Assembly (NCBI GenBank): GCA_900095095.1
Contig: FMBT01000305.1
Location: 248,001-312,000 of the forward strand
DNA: 64,000 nt
Reading direction: 5' to 3'
Origin: Fragilariopsis cylindrus CCMP1102
Lineage: Eukaryota; Bacillariophyta; Bacillariophyceae; Bacillariales; Bacillariaceae
The notes under the pieces are model-generated. The model saw only the letters and a list, made by a program, of their open reading frames with translations, did no database searches and was not told the origin of the DNA. Every line of letters begins with the position of its first letter. Positions within the stretch are counted from its first letter, which is position 1. This document shows, in pieces, positions 35,153 through 46,280 of this stretch. The position numbers were made by a program, and so were the translations under genes.

Positions 35153-35648
35153 TGATTGTTTGTGACTTTACTAATCTTTACATTTACGAATTAACTTTAA
35201 GAAAGAAGAACAAACTTTGTAATATTAATAGGAATAAAATAAAAATAATGTTATATTCGTACACCTCTACTTTTAACTTTATACACCTGTACAGTAAGTT
35301 AGATCACAGTATATTTACTAGTAATATAGTATATATGACTGATCTGTAATTCACATAAACTTTGTTCCCCCAAATAAGTCGCCAGTCCCTCATAGACAAA
35401 AAAAAACTTTCCCCCTTTTGAATTATAAAAAACCACGGATGATGATGCGATCATTCACGATTTGCTCATTATTTGATACAGTTTGATTGATGTGTTGGCC
35501 ATTTTCTCAATTTTGTAAAAATTGTTTCGCTCATCATCTTGCTCATCAGCGAAGGCAAGAGATTGTCCTGTGTCGAAGCAAAGCAAAATCCTCACTATTT
35601 TTATGGCATCTGGAATATGCATTTAATTTCAACAAAGAAGCATCTATA
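35153..35648. other. intergenic, nothing recognised
   Basis: About 0.5 kb of 3' UTR and promoter between the SUN gene and the first PPR gene. A frame that continues upstream of ATG 35649 to 35487 lacks an ATG and is probably 5' UTR. Confidence 0.5.
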
Positions 35649-38600
35649 ATGTCACAGATTGCGCCGGTAATTGCTAAAGCCACTTCCCGCTCCCTCTCTC
35701 AACTAAATAAACAAAGAGCATCATGGCACAATTTTTCTTCGCGACAACGACGACAATGTAGTAGTCGTTGTATTAGTGCGGGGACGACGAACCAAAAACA
35801 ACCACAACGTCGGTCGTCTTCGTTGCGGTCGTCCCAGAAGCAATATTATCTAATTCTTGTTTTTCTTTTCAGCCGCCATCATCAGCAGGGAGGAGACGGA
35901 ATTTTTCCGAATTGTCACCTTTATCACTATCGTCATTATCATCTCCGACGACCGATTCAATATTACAAACAACAACAGAAAGACCAAGAACTAATTCAAA
36001 TAATCACTCAGAAAATTATATTCCATCCATCATCATCATTTTGATGGTCCAGCACCTTCTTCTCATTATAATCATACTCATACTACTAGTCAGCAGGAGA
36101 ATTCTATTGACAAATTTTCTCATTTTGCTCTGAACACACACATGGTTCCATTAGGTTCTATGCAGGAAGAAATGTGGCATGATATATTAGATGCCATTGA
36201 TGCATGGCTTAATATTGGAGGAGGATTTTCGATCGATTCGGCTGAAAGATTGTTAGATCGCCTAATAAATGAACACGCTGCATCCTTTTCGGAAAAGAAA
36301 TCAAAGCAACAAAAATCAAATTATGTCGAACGATCAATGATTCTTGTAGATTTACAAAGACATATTTAAATTCTTGGATGGTGCATTTTATCTATCTAAG
36401 GGGAATTCAAAAATGGCTTTATCTAGAGCAGAGCAGGCAATGTTTCGACTACTGGACCTACAGTCGGTATTTGTTTTTGATAATAATAATAATAATAAGA
36501 CAACGCAGGCAACAACTTTCCCCCTCGAAGAATACTTTCATGTAATCGAAGGTTATCTCAACTCGCATCTCTTGCACATGTACAGCAAGGAACAGAAAAG
36601 GCTGGTCAATTATTGTAAAATTAATATCAGACAACAACGGCGATGGCAACAACAATTCTGAATGTAAATCTATTGGTAGATCATGCCGAACAGGTTGGTT
36701 TACTCTTTGAAAAATGTGTTACGCAATTACTATCTATTGATGATCGGAATGATATCATGATCGCTCAGCTACTGGAAATAATGACTGATATGAAACAATC
36801 TGGATTATGTCCCGAAATAAATCTTCCTGATGTAACCGAACGAATACTGCACGAATCCACCTTACAACAACAACAACGGACACCAGAAAATAACAATGCA
36901 AATCTAGTACTTGATATGGACAACATCATAAGCCCTACTACAACTACTACTAGCACTATGTCTTCTTTTGAGGTGGAAGTTGCAGAGAAACGCCTTATTG
37001 ATGTTCTAAAAAGTGCAGACGAGGATGAGAAAGATACCATTAAGGGTCTTATCCAGAATCTGACGAAGATAAAACCAAGCAATGAATTAGTCGCTAACCT
37101 AATTGAGTATAATATTCGAATTGGGGACGTTGAAGGTGCATCGCAATGGCTACAACAACTCGAACCCTCATTATTGATATCTTCTTATAATCTTGTCGAA
37201 GATGTTCTTGAATCGTGGCTAGAACAGAAAAAAGGGCCCAAAGTACCATGGCGAGCAGATGAAATCTTCAAAGCAGTTACAAGTAAGATACTCCAGCACG
37301 ACGACAAAGATAATATTAACCTCATTCTGAGCACCAAAAGTTTTAATCTTATATTCGACATTTGGACTTCCAGTGAAGATCCGTCGGCTAGCAGAAAAAT
37401 TATTGACTGGTACTCGCAGATGATATCGTGGACGATAAAACCTGATGGAGCCACTATGAAGATGACATTACAAGCTTTACAAAAAGAAAAAATTCCAAAT
37501 TCTATTCAGCTGGTTTCGGTCGAGCTCCTCGAGCAATGGAATGGCTTCACGAGGGGTGAGAAAATTGAGCTTGCAAATGAAGTTTTGAAACTTGTCTCCT
37601 TCCAATTAGATAGCTTGGATACAGTTAACATAATTATCGACCAGTTCCAAACTGACAAAATCCTACCAGCCAAATCACTTTTCCGATCATCTATGTCTGC
37701 GATACAGATGAAGCATGCATCTCCAGCTGATGTAATGACGATTGTTCATTCCCTTGACAGCACGAGGATGCGGATATAGATTTGTCACTTTATACCTTAG
37801 CGATCGATACTTTATTCAAGTTAGACAAAGAGGCTAATCCTGAAATTGAATCTGTGTATGATCATGTTTTGAAATTGATGACGGTAAATCGAAACATTAT
37901 TGACCCAAATGATGTATCAGAATTTTTGTATGCTGTAATTGCAATGCACGTAAATCGGAAATTATATTCGCAAGCTGGCAGTTGTCTCAAAAAAGCAGAA
38001 AACGTCTTGCTCTCAACGACCGATTCGACAGGCGATAAAGAGTCGCCGATCCCATTGAAGTGCTATAAGAAGATGATCATTCGAAATTGGTATACATCAA
38101 AGACATCCCAAAGAGTTGAAGCGTTGTTTGAGCGATTAATGAGTCTTTATAGTGCTGGCTACACCAATCTCCAACCAGATTGCGATCTATATACGGCATT
38201 TATTAATGCCCGGGCATCAGCTGGTAAAGAAGTGGAACATAACTTGGAAGAAATGATCGAACTATACAAATCAAATGAAAATGAGGCGTTGCTACCTCAA
38301 ACAAAAGTTTTTAATACAGTATTGCTCTCTTTAGCGCAAGACAAAAAGAAAGAGTCGTCAGCTTTGCAGGACAAGTCTATCAGTCTATTGACCCGCATGA
38401 TAAATCTTGGCGTTCAACCTGACATAAAAACTATCAATTTAGTTCTTCAAAACATTATAAGAGGAAATAATATGAACGCTTACGGAATAATGCTCACACT
38501 CATTGAAAGGTGTGAAAAGAACAAACTTAATCCTGATTCTCGTACTCTACACTTAATTATGGACGCTTGTGGATCGGCAGCATCGAATGAGCGTGACCGT

Positions 38601-38921
38601 GCTCTCAAAAAGTGTCTATCAACTTTGGAGCAATCCGTGAAAAGGTCTTGTTGGTCCATTACGTATGGTATTTTGAGTAAAGTCGTATATCGGCTAATAT
38701 CAAAAGATGTCCGTGCCGACAAAGTTGGTCAGTCGATACTGGTCATGTGTTGTGAAGATGGGATGCTTAACACTGAAGTTAGAGGTCGATTACGATCGAT
38801 GATGAGCAATAGATCCTGGGAAAAAGTATACGGAAATCAATTGTCTCAGATAAAAGAGAACCAGATGAATGGAGTCGTAACACAAACAATAAACGACGCC
38901 CATAATAGAAAATTCCTCTAG
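35649..38921 (+). CDS. PPR/helical-repeat protein, probably mitochondrial
   Basis: The start ATG at 35649 opens MSQIAPVIAKATSRSLSQLN and an Arg/Ser/Gln-rich, acid-free leader typical of a mitochondrial presequence. The body is all-helical repeat sequence of about 1,000 residues. The last 379-codon frame shows PPR-like units such as LQPDCDLYTAFINARASAGK, LLPQTKVFNTVLLSLAQD, GVQPDIKTINLVLQNIIRGN and LNPDSRTLHLIMDACGSAAS. PPR proteins bind organellar RNA; binding here is inference. Frame changes occur near 35870, 36045, 36365, 36655 and 37765 (one added G gives STEDADIDLSLYTLA). The stretch before 35875 ends in TTTTCTTTTCAG, so a splice acceptor there is possible, but I could not place a donor. 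It stands head to tail with the next PPR gene, suggesting an old tandem duplication or chance. Confidence 0.72.
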
Positions 38922-39178
38922 CTAGCCAATGTACAAATTATCTCATCTATTACTGTTAAAGATACAATCATGATAATTGCATTCAACATTGCTATGAATA
39001 GAGTAGATAGTATTTTTGGATTTGTTTAGTTAAGTTGATTTTTAAAGTGACGTCTGTCCGTCGTTGCAGTGTTTTTAAATTTTTTTCCTTTTTTTCCGAA
39101 ACCTGAGTACCTAATTATCGACAATGGCGATCATTTTTAAGGACTGAGCAGACATCGGTTTGCTTGCCTTTGTTTTTT

Positions 39179-40987
39179 ATGTCGTCAAAGCAAGCTATTT
39201 GTGCTGGTACGGGCCAGTTAAAGTCGAATAACTCTTTCACCAACACTATAATCAACATCGTCACATTGCTTCTGTCACAACGAGTGCTAATACTAGTCGC
39301 GTCGCTATCTTCTTCTTCTTCTTTATGTCGTCAAAGCGGCAAGGTGCTGATTCGTCAAATCCAACAACATCCAAGCAATGTTACTTTCGCACTAGAAATA
39401 CTGTCTCAAATAGACACAGATATCAACAACAACAACAATAATGATAAAATAACCCCAAAAGATCGTAAGCAAGAAGTCGACAAACTCAATAATGTTGCCG
39501 TCGAGGTGCTCCGAGTTTGTGAGAAGGCGAACAAACTTAATTTAGCGCTAGAGTTATATAAAAAGTATCCATCAGAGACTGCTCGTATCACGATGATATC
39601 GGTGTTGGGTCGATGCAATCAACTAACGAAAGCGATTGAACTTTTAGAAGATGATGATGACGATAGAATAATTGGTGGTCCTCCTTCTACAGCTAGTTAT
39701 AACGCTGCGATTGCTGCATGTGGAAAATTAAAGGATTGGGAACTTGCTCTTGACATCTATCATAACAAAATACCAAAAGATAGAATTTCATCATTAACAA
39801 CCAACGCATTACTGACTATATTGTCAAAATGTCGAAAGGGTGACCATTCCCTTCTAATTTTCGAAAATATGAACAATAACACAAGGACTAGGGATACAAC
39901 TGATGGTGCCGATAGTGTGACCTACACACTTGTCATTAGTTCATTGGTTCGTTCAAATATGGTATTTGAAGCTTCTCAAATCCTTGAAGACATTGAAAAT
40001 CGACGACGACAACATTACTGCAGCAGAAAAAGTATTGAGTCAATGTACGAACTGGTTTTGTCAGCGTATAGTCAACAATCTGACTGGAGTAGTGTAGAAC
40101 GATTAGGAAAAATGCGTGATAGAAAAAATGTCAGCAATGGCGGCGATGAAGATGAAGATGAAGATGATAGTAGCGACGATCATATGTATCAATTCCAACA
40201 ATGGGAGGGACTAACAAAGGTTGACAAGGGTAAAGAATCGTATTGGATCATAGGGACGTATCAAAGTGACAATAATATTGTCGATAAGGATAATGATGAT
40301 ACTAATAAAAATAAGCTGAATATCACGGTTGGGACTCGTCCACATCGCAATCCAGCAAGAAATGGAATTCAAATAGTGTTTTTTGAAAATATATTTGATG
40401 AAGATACTAAGACGTGGAAACAAAACAAACTTGGCTATCTACTTATGAAAAATAATTCATATGATCGAACAAGTTCTATGCTGGGAATGTTTTTAACACA
40501 AACAGAACGCGGTCGTGGTATATCTAAAATTTGCTTATCAATTTGGATATTGTTATGCTTGGATGCATCTCTTTTGCCTGTAACGGGGATCATAAACAAG
40601 CCTTTACTAGCCTTGATTTTGCAGTATACTTTTGGTTTCGTCAGTCCATCCAAAAACAAAAATCACAATGGGGTGTTAGTTGAACTTTCACAAGACCTAC
40701 AAGATAAAACATGTGTAGTTCTCTATTCGTCATCTAAAAAAAGCTTGGAGGGTGCATTCAGTCCGTCCGATAGAGTACATCAAAATATTAAAGTTATATC
40801 TCAGCAGCCACCAGCAGTTAGAGGGCGAATAGTAAGGATTGGATCTAAGTTAAAACCTTCATCAGAACTAAAAAAATTGCGCGATACTTGCGAAGAAATA
40901 TTGTCAATTGAGGAAAAATATTGCTGGAAATGTAATTTGTCATATGAAGAAATCCAACGTATCTTCTTAGGCAAAACATTAGAATGA
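39179..40987 (+). CDS. PPR protein with GNAT-like C-terminal domain
   Basis: Intact frame of 602 residues from ATG 39179. Residues about 90-300 hold PPR-like helical hairpins (PPSTASYNAAIAACGKLKDW, DGADSVTYTLVISSLVRSNM, IESMYELVLSAYSQQSDW). After an acidic linker (EDEDEDDSSDD) comes a region reading GYLLMKNNSYDRTSSMLGMF then LTQTERGRGISKICLSIW, which resembles the acetyl-CoA pyrophosphate loop of GNAT acyltransferases (R/Q-x-x-G-x-G/A), followed by MNKPL-like IINKPLLALILQYTFGF. The C-terminus has CWKCNLSYEEIQ. A PPR-acyltransferase fusion is an unusual architecture. The GNAT call is pattern-based and moderate. No clear presequence is seen, though a hydrophobic stretch near residues 28-43 could target the protein to an organelle. 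Confidence 0.72.
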   Translation: MSSKQAICAGTGQLKSNNSFTNTIINIVTLLLSQRVLILVASLSSSSSLCRQSGKVLIRQIQQHPSNVTFALEILSQIDTDINNNNNNDKITPKDRKQEVDKLNNVAVEVLRVCEKANKLNLALELYKKYPSETARITMISVLGRCNQLTKAIELLEDDDDDRIIGGPPSTASYNAAIAACGKLKDWELALDIYHNKIPKDRISSLTTNALLTILSKCRKGDHSLLIFENMNNNTRTRDTTDGADSVTYTLVISSLVRSNMVFEASQILEDIENRRRQHYCSRKSIESMYELVLSAYSQQSDWSSVERLGKMRDRKNVSNGGDEDEDEDDSSDDHMYQFQQWEGLTKVDKGKESYWIIGTYQSDNNIVDKDNDDTNKNKLNITVGTRPHRNPARNGIQIVFFENIFDEDTKTWKQNKLGYLLMKNNSYDRTSSMLGMFLTQTERGRGISKICLSIWILLCLDASLLPVTGIINKPLLALILQYTFGFVSPSKNKNHNGVLVELSQDLQDKTCVVLYSSSKKSLEGAFSPSDRVHQNIKVISQQPPAVRGRIVRIGSKLKPSSELKKLRDTCEEILSIEEKYCWKCNLSYEEIQRIFLGKTLE

Positions 40988-41291
40988 ATAGTATTGGAGG
41001 ATGACCATTCAATCGGAGGAGGTGCATTGTAATCCCTCTGCCATAATGATAATTTTTTTTCCTCAAGTTTCTCAAACAAATGGCTACATCACAACACACT
41101 ATTGTAGTAGCGTTGTAAACTTCGACCATTTTAGATTTCTTGAAATGCAAAATGCTATGATGTAGAATAACTCGTGACTAATAAAAAAACACGAGTCCCC
41201 AAATTATTTTTAACATGGTACTGTATATGATGTTGGATAGTTTCTCCGTTTCTCCGAGATTTGTTACTGATTTTACGGAATGTATCCACTA
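40988..41291. other. intergenic, nothing recognised
   Basis: About 0.3 kb after the PPR-GNAT gene, consisting of 3' UTR-like AT-rich sequence. No frame of interest. Confidence 0.5.
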
Positions 41292-41641
41292 TTTCCTTCA
41301 GCTTACGCTTAATTCGCACGCGCTATCGCGAGGAATTATATAAAAGCGTGTTGAACCCTTAAAATCTTCGTAAGATCTTCGCTTATATTGTTGAATCCTA
41401 CATCCGTAGTACTGCATTTTTGTATCTGTTGGAGTTCACCTCCGAACTTCGCGTAACGAATGAATCAATCGAATCAATCACCATACTAGTAGAGGAATTG
41501 GAGTTCACCTCCGAACTTCACGTAACGAATGAATCAATCGAATCAAACACCAAAGAGGAATTGAAGTTCACGTCCGAACCACCACGTAACGAGTATTCCT
41601 CGCAATAGCGCGTGCGAATTAAGCGCTCGGCGCTGGAGGAA
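41292..41641. mobile_element. small inverted-repeat element upstream of sulfotransferase
   Basis: Inverted repeats of 31 bases with one mismatch (41306-41336 versus 41595-41625, core TTAATTCGCACGCGCTAT), extended outward by a weaker match (TTCCTTCAGC versus TTCCTCCAGC), bracket about 350 bp. Inside are two full and one partial tandem copies of a 69/63-bp unit starting at 41429, 41498 and 41561. No transposase is present. The structure fits a MITE-like element or a degenerate duplicated gene edge; no clean target-site duplication was found. It ends 46 bp before the sulfotransferase start codon, so it may occupy that promoter. Confidence 0.6.
41429..41592 (+). repeat. in-frame 69/63-bp tandem repeat
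   Basis: Units start at 41429, 41498 and 41561. Both full lengths are multiples of three, and the open frame across them (41420..41608) encodes EFTSELRVTNESIES-type repeats. Period and frame preservation hint at past or present coding, but no ATG or splice context was found. Confidence 0.75.
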
Positions 41642-41687
41642 GTACTAACCGTTGCTGTATTACAATCCTAAACATTTACGACATCGT

Positions 41688-42938
41688 ATGCTCACAGAAA
41701 ATAAAAGTAACATTATGACACCCATCAACAATAACATTGATTATAGCAGCTCCAAAGGAAAATGGGATAAATGGGGGACGCGTGGTTACAGCGTAATGCC
41801 ACACGTCTCCCCCGAGTCCAAGCGCATCGCGGAGACCTACCAACTCCGGCCCACGGACGTGGTTGTCCTCTCCTTTCCCAAAACAGGAACCACCTGGACG
41901 CAAACCGTATGCGAGATGCTCCGTAACAATGCTGAAGGATATGATGGCTTCAATGATATCGCCGAACGCCAACCCTGGCTCGAATTTGCCTACGACTGTG
42001 GACAAGATTTGGACTGTTATGACGACGATCATATTCAATCATTGCCAAGGATATTCAAGTCTCATCAGCTATTGAGTGCTATCAATCCAGGGGCGAAATA
42101 TCTCTGTATCGTGCGGGATCCTGATGCTACGCTACTATCATGGTTTGCTTTTCAAAAAGCCAAAGGTCGGTCGGGATATGCGGAATACAATGATGCAAAC
42201 GAGTTCATTGCCAATCGTCCAGAACTTTTTGGTAGACAATGTTGTTTCGGTACAAATATTTGGGAGATGTATGCGGAAGTTTGGTTGGCTCGAAATGATC
42301 CTTCTATTAAAACCCTGGTCTACGAAGCACTCGTTGCCGACGGACCGAACGGGTACATGGATCATCTTCCCATTATTGCTGATTTTCTCGGACTGAAGAA
42401 TTATAGTAACATAGTAGAGGAGAGCAAGAACAACGAGGAAGAAACCAAACAACTCTATGAAAAAGTTGCATTTCTCGTGTCCCGAGAACAAATGGTCCAG
42501 CATGTGGACAGATTCGACGACCACTTTATTACCGAAATGGGAAGTAAATACGGTCGAGCCCTCCGCATTATGGAACCAGCCGCCAAGGTTCGGAGCAAGA
42601 GTCAAACTAGTCAGAGAGCTGAGCTGAATGAAACCACAATTGAATGGCTTGAGGACCAATGGTTCGAAAGAATGACACCGGTGACGGGACATGCGACGTA
42701 CGACGAGTTTGCCACAGAGTTGTCCGAATTATTGTTCACGGACGTCGACGTTATCGAAGATATTCTAGAGGAAGAGAAGGATGAGAAAGGTAGTAAAGAA
42801 TCAATTGGTGTACATGTACTTGTAGAACAAAAACAATCGAAAAAGAGCAGCATTGTCATGCAAAGACAATCGAGTATATCTGTTCGTCAAATGCCTGAAA
42901 TTCGCCGTCGACGAGAAAGTCTAGCCCCGCACGAATAA
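41688..42938 (+). CDS. cytosolic-type sulfotransferase
   Basis: Sulfotransfer_1 family, which transfers sulfate from PAPS to an acceptor. Start ATG 41688 gives 416 residues; the longer frame upstream has no ATG. Seen: the 5'-phosphosulfate-binding loop VVVLSFPKTGTTWTQTVCEM (about 61-80), the 3'-phosphate motif YLCIVRDPDATLLSWFAF (about 133-150), SHQLL with a likely catalytic His in RIFKSHQLL, and a C-terminal acid-rich and then Arg/Ser-rich tail. The usual RKGxxGDW end motif is not obvious. The 5' part (41770-41930) uses C/G-ending codons far more than its neighbours, while the rest returns to typical AT-rich use. No signal peptide or intron was seen; acceptor unknown. Confidence 0.88.
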   Translation: MLTENKSNIMTPINNNIDYSSSKGKWDKWGTRGYSVMPHVSPESKRIAETYQLRPTDVVVLSFPKTGTTWTQTVCEMLRNNAEGYDGFNDIAERQPWLEFAYDCGQDLDCYDDDHIQSLPRIFKSHQLLSAINPGAKYLCIVRDPDATLLSWFAFQKAKGRSGYAEYNDANEFIANRPELFGRQCCFGTNIWEMYAEVWLARNDPSIKTLVYEALVADGPNGYMDHLPIIADFLGLKNYSNIVEESKNNEEETKQLYEKVAFLVSREQMVQHVDRFDDHFITEMGSKYGRALRIMEPAAKVRSKSQTSQRAELNETTIEWLEDQWFERMTPVTGHATYDEFATELSELLFTDVDVIEDILEEEKDEKGSKESIGVHVLVEQKQSKKSSIVMQRQSSISVRQMPEIRRRRESLAPHE

Positions 42939-43042
42939 TTATTGCTACAGCGTACACACACGTCAATCTGATCTCTCTAGCTAGTATTAGTAGTATTATT
43001 GATTACATTAAAATATTTAAATCATGATAATTAATTATTATA

Positions 43043-43472
43043 CTACTGTAATAGCGGTAATTCATATTGTGTTCCTAAACAATTACCATAAGATTTATAA
43101 CATCCATCTGTATCAATTTTCATTAATAATTGACGTACCTCATTTAAATATTGTATATTAGTTGCACGTTTTATCATTTGATGGTAATAAGCTTTCATCA
43201 TTTTTATTCCTTTGTATTTTGTAGAACGTATATAATATTGTGATTCACGTTTTCGTAAATGATTACCCATAAAATTAATGTATGATACAATTGGGAATGG
43301 TTGAAAACATTTTAAATCTATAGGCTTTACATGATAATTTAATTTGAAATTAAATCTTCTTCTTTTTGGATCACTAACTCTTGGGCTTCTATTTAAAAAT
43401 AATTTCTCTCCTATCCATTGGTCCACCACTACAATACAATTTTTTACCTGTTGTTCAAGTTCAAGTTCAGCT
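43043..43472 (-). CDS. hypothetical protein, probable terminal exon
   Basis: A frame of about 140 codons ends at 43043. It has no ATG at its head; the upstream edge ATTATAG|AGCTGAACTT looks like a splice acceptor at 43473. Sequence such as VKPIDLKCFQPFPIVSYINF, MGNHLRKRESQYYI and MKIDTDGCYKSYGNCLGTQY looks protein-like, with spaced Cys and aromatic residues, but I do not recognise the family. A possible upstream exon on the same strand (about 43500-43620) encodes ITCCDPIEDLLSTCNQHNC followed by TFTCPDPTTNP, suggesting a Cys-rich, perhaps secreted, protein. The complete model cannot be built from this sequence. Confidence 0.45.
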
Positions 43473-43689
43473 CTATAATTAATAATTATTAGTTGGATTT
43501 GTTGTAGGATCAGGACAGGTAAATGTACAATTATGCTGATTACATGTTGATAGTAAATCTTCTATTGGATCACAACATGTAATTCTAATAGCCAATTTTA
43601 GTCAGTAAATTTAATTGTTGAACAATATCCTTTGTCTTGTGCTTGTGCCCGTGGTTGGTATGACTCCGCTTAAAAGTTCATCTCAATAG

Positions 43690-43726
<37 letters not shown>

Positions 43727-44828
43727 TGCAAATTGATGTTGGGCAAACTATGCAAATTACAATGGTGTTTGCTGCAAAAGATGTTCCTGCCACAGGCAGG
43801 CATACCATCAGCAGTCTCATTAGGATTCTTCTTCTTCATAAGATCATTGTTATACATGGGTAACTTCAGATTTATCTGGAAAGACAAATTATGAGAATTT
43901 GTGGCAAAAGACAATTCAAGAGATAGCACGCTTGCTGCAATATAGCTCCTGTATCTCAGACCGACTACAAGTGAAAGTGTACCTGCTAATTTTTGGCTGG
44001 CAAGATCATATCATTTGTCATGTCATCATTGGATACAACCAACAGGTGTCAAAATGCATTATATCATCCCAAGCTACTCCCTGAAGATGAAATCGCTGTT
44101 CTGTAAGACCACCTAGTGTATTCTCCTACTTGGAATACGACTCCTCAAGAAGAATTTCATTCTTTTTATTGAAATCTACAAATCGCAAGGTTAGTACAGT
44201 AAGTGCGTACATTAAATACAATTTAGTGAATTTTGATATGCCCAAACTGTGATAGAAGAACAAACTACGATCAGAAAAAGCATCTGCTTAGGCTGCACAC
44301 AATTCTCGATCGTACTTCTGATGGATATTTTTTCTTTTTTTAAGAGTCAACATACTACGTGTTAGACTTTGCTTACGGACTACAAAATCACAAAATTCGC
44401 ATTCGCATTTTGCTGTATTGTGATGTTTTTGTGTTTTTGTAGCCCAGTGAGATTGAAAATTTATCCGTAACGATAGTGAACACTGCAATAATTGTATTCG
44501 CTCTCTATTAATTGTATTAGGTGGTCGAATCGTAACACGCAAGGGGGGGGGGGGGGTTCTTCGGTGATTAATCGAGTACAAATTCTACGATCTAAGCTCG
44601 TAGCATTTATTTTTTCTTCACCAGCGCGATAACACAATCAATCCATCTGCCAGTTTCACATCTTCGCCCCTCACGAAGGCAGCAACCGATGTATAGGCTC
44701 ATAACATTCTCAATTATTATTACCAAACCACAATCACCAACACGTTTATAATCACAATCTCCTTCTCGACAACAACACTAGAAGCGAACTTATCATCATC
44801 ATCAACAACAACAACAACAACAACAACA
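43473..44828. other. intergenic region with simple repeats
   Basis: About 1.35 kb. It holds the possible upstream exon of the 43-kb hypothetical gene, a CAA repeat (about 43690-43725), a 14-base G run (44543-44556) and a CAA repeat abutting the next start codon (44803-44828). Short frames (43678..43929, 43899..44084, 44288..44581) show no recognisable domain. Confidence 0.55.
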
Positions 44829-45637
44829 ATGAACGGCATGCACTCAACATCATCGTCTACTGTTACTACCGGTAGTATCGCCGGATGCGTTACTTCATCG
44901 TCACCTTCACAAAAACCTGCTATCAGCAGTATCAGTAACATCATATTACTCACATCAAGCCTGAAAACTATGTTAAGTAGTAATAAGAAACGTCAACGTC
45001 GTGTTTCTCTTACTGAGAAGGATGCCATCGTCAACATGTTGCGAACACTCCATCCAACTGATTATGCTATAGCTGCATTCAAAGCGAACGGATTCAAAGA
45101 TATTGATACCATTACCAAAATATGTTTAACAAGATTTATTAAGGAACCAACACAAGAAATGTTAGATGCGTATAGGACAGAAATTCTGATGGCGGTACGA
45201 ACTAATAATCTATCCAAGGCTAAACTGCTATACAAGGAAGGTAAATTTAATTGCAATGCATGTAATCGATTCGGTGAATCAATCCTACATATAGCATGCC
45301 GACGCGGACATCTTGAAATGGTACAATTCTTATTGATGATGTTGGACTAAAAGTTGATGAAATCCGTGATGATTATCACAGAACACCACTCCATGATGCC
45401 TTCTGGACAACAACTGCATCGTATGAGGTTGTTGATTTTTTATTAAAACAACCAAACGTTCCAGAACTATTATTACTTAAAGATATACGTGGATATACAC
45501 CATTAGATTATGCACGATCTGAACATCGTACGAACTGGTTACGTTTCTTATGGGAACGTAGATTAATGCTACGTCCAACATCAAAATCAATTGATACTAT
45601 CAACAACGAACAGCCGCCACAACTTCAAAGTCAATGA
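44829..45637 (+). CDS. ankyrin-repeat protein (diatom type)
   Basis: From ATG 44829 a Ser/Thr-rich leader is followed by KKRQRRVSLTEKDAIVNML, then ankyrin-like units: TNNLSKAKLLYKEGKFNCNA then CNRFGESILHIACRRGHLEM, followed in the next frame by DDYHRTPLHDAFWTTTASYE, VVDFLLKQPNVPELLLLKDI and RGYTPLDYARSEHRTNW. A frame change near 45335-45345 separates the halves; joined, the protein has about 269 residues. Ankyrin repeats mediate protein binding, so the partner is unknown. The 5' UTR is a CAA repeat directly abutting the start codon. Two further ankyrin-type genes lie at 52655 and 62761, but they are not close copies of this one. Confidence 0.8.
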
Positions 45638-46280
45638 TTAGCTTCTCAATGAGTGATTAGAACTGGGAGCATTTTTATAGTAACTCTACTATAGATACAT
45701 CTCATTAGCATCATCAACTTCTATACAATATTAATATTATGCAGCACTAATAACAATATATAACAGAATAAAAACTAAACTAAATACCGCTCCGTTTTAC
45801 TAGTATTTGATTTATAATTTTTGCAAAGGATTTTTGTATGTTACCGTATTTTTCCACAGGACTCAATAACATTGCTAACTGGGATGGGCCCTAAACAGTT
45901 GAGATTGATTAAAACAAGCCACCAAAAATGGCCGGGTAAGAGCTATTTTTTTCAATATTTAGTCAGATAACCAGTTATGTAACAGAGAGAAAAGGTGTGT
46001 GGTCTAATTTGGTCCGGGGGGCAATTCGCTTGCTGTGGAGGTAGGAAACGGGAATGGTTGAGTTAGAGGTAGTGAATAATATATGAATATATGTTGTGCA
46101 CTATATGTTATGTACACACAGTACGTATGCCATTGCACACTTTTATATAAAACTTCCACCTGCATCCTGGATCTTCGTCTACATACATTTTATATATTCT
46201 ATATTATACGTTTAGGGTCTGTAAATGTGTCTCCTCCAACTTATTGTGTCGCAGGAGCAGACTTGTACTCGTAATTGCAT
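45638..46280. other. intergenic between convergent genes
   Basis: About 0.64 kb holding the two 3' UTRs of the ankyrin gene (plus) and the oxidoreductase (minus). A 63-codon frame at 46083..46274 is unsupported. Confidence 0.5.

Noticed and set aside
41429-41592. CRISPR-like array
   Set aside because: Units are long (63-69 bp), divergent, contiguous without spacers, and in a nuclear eukaryotic context.
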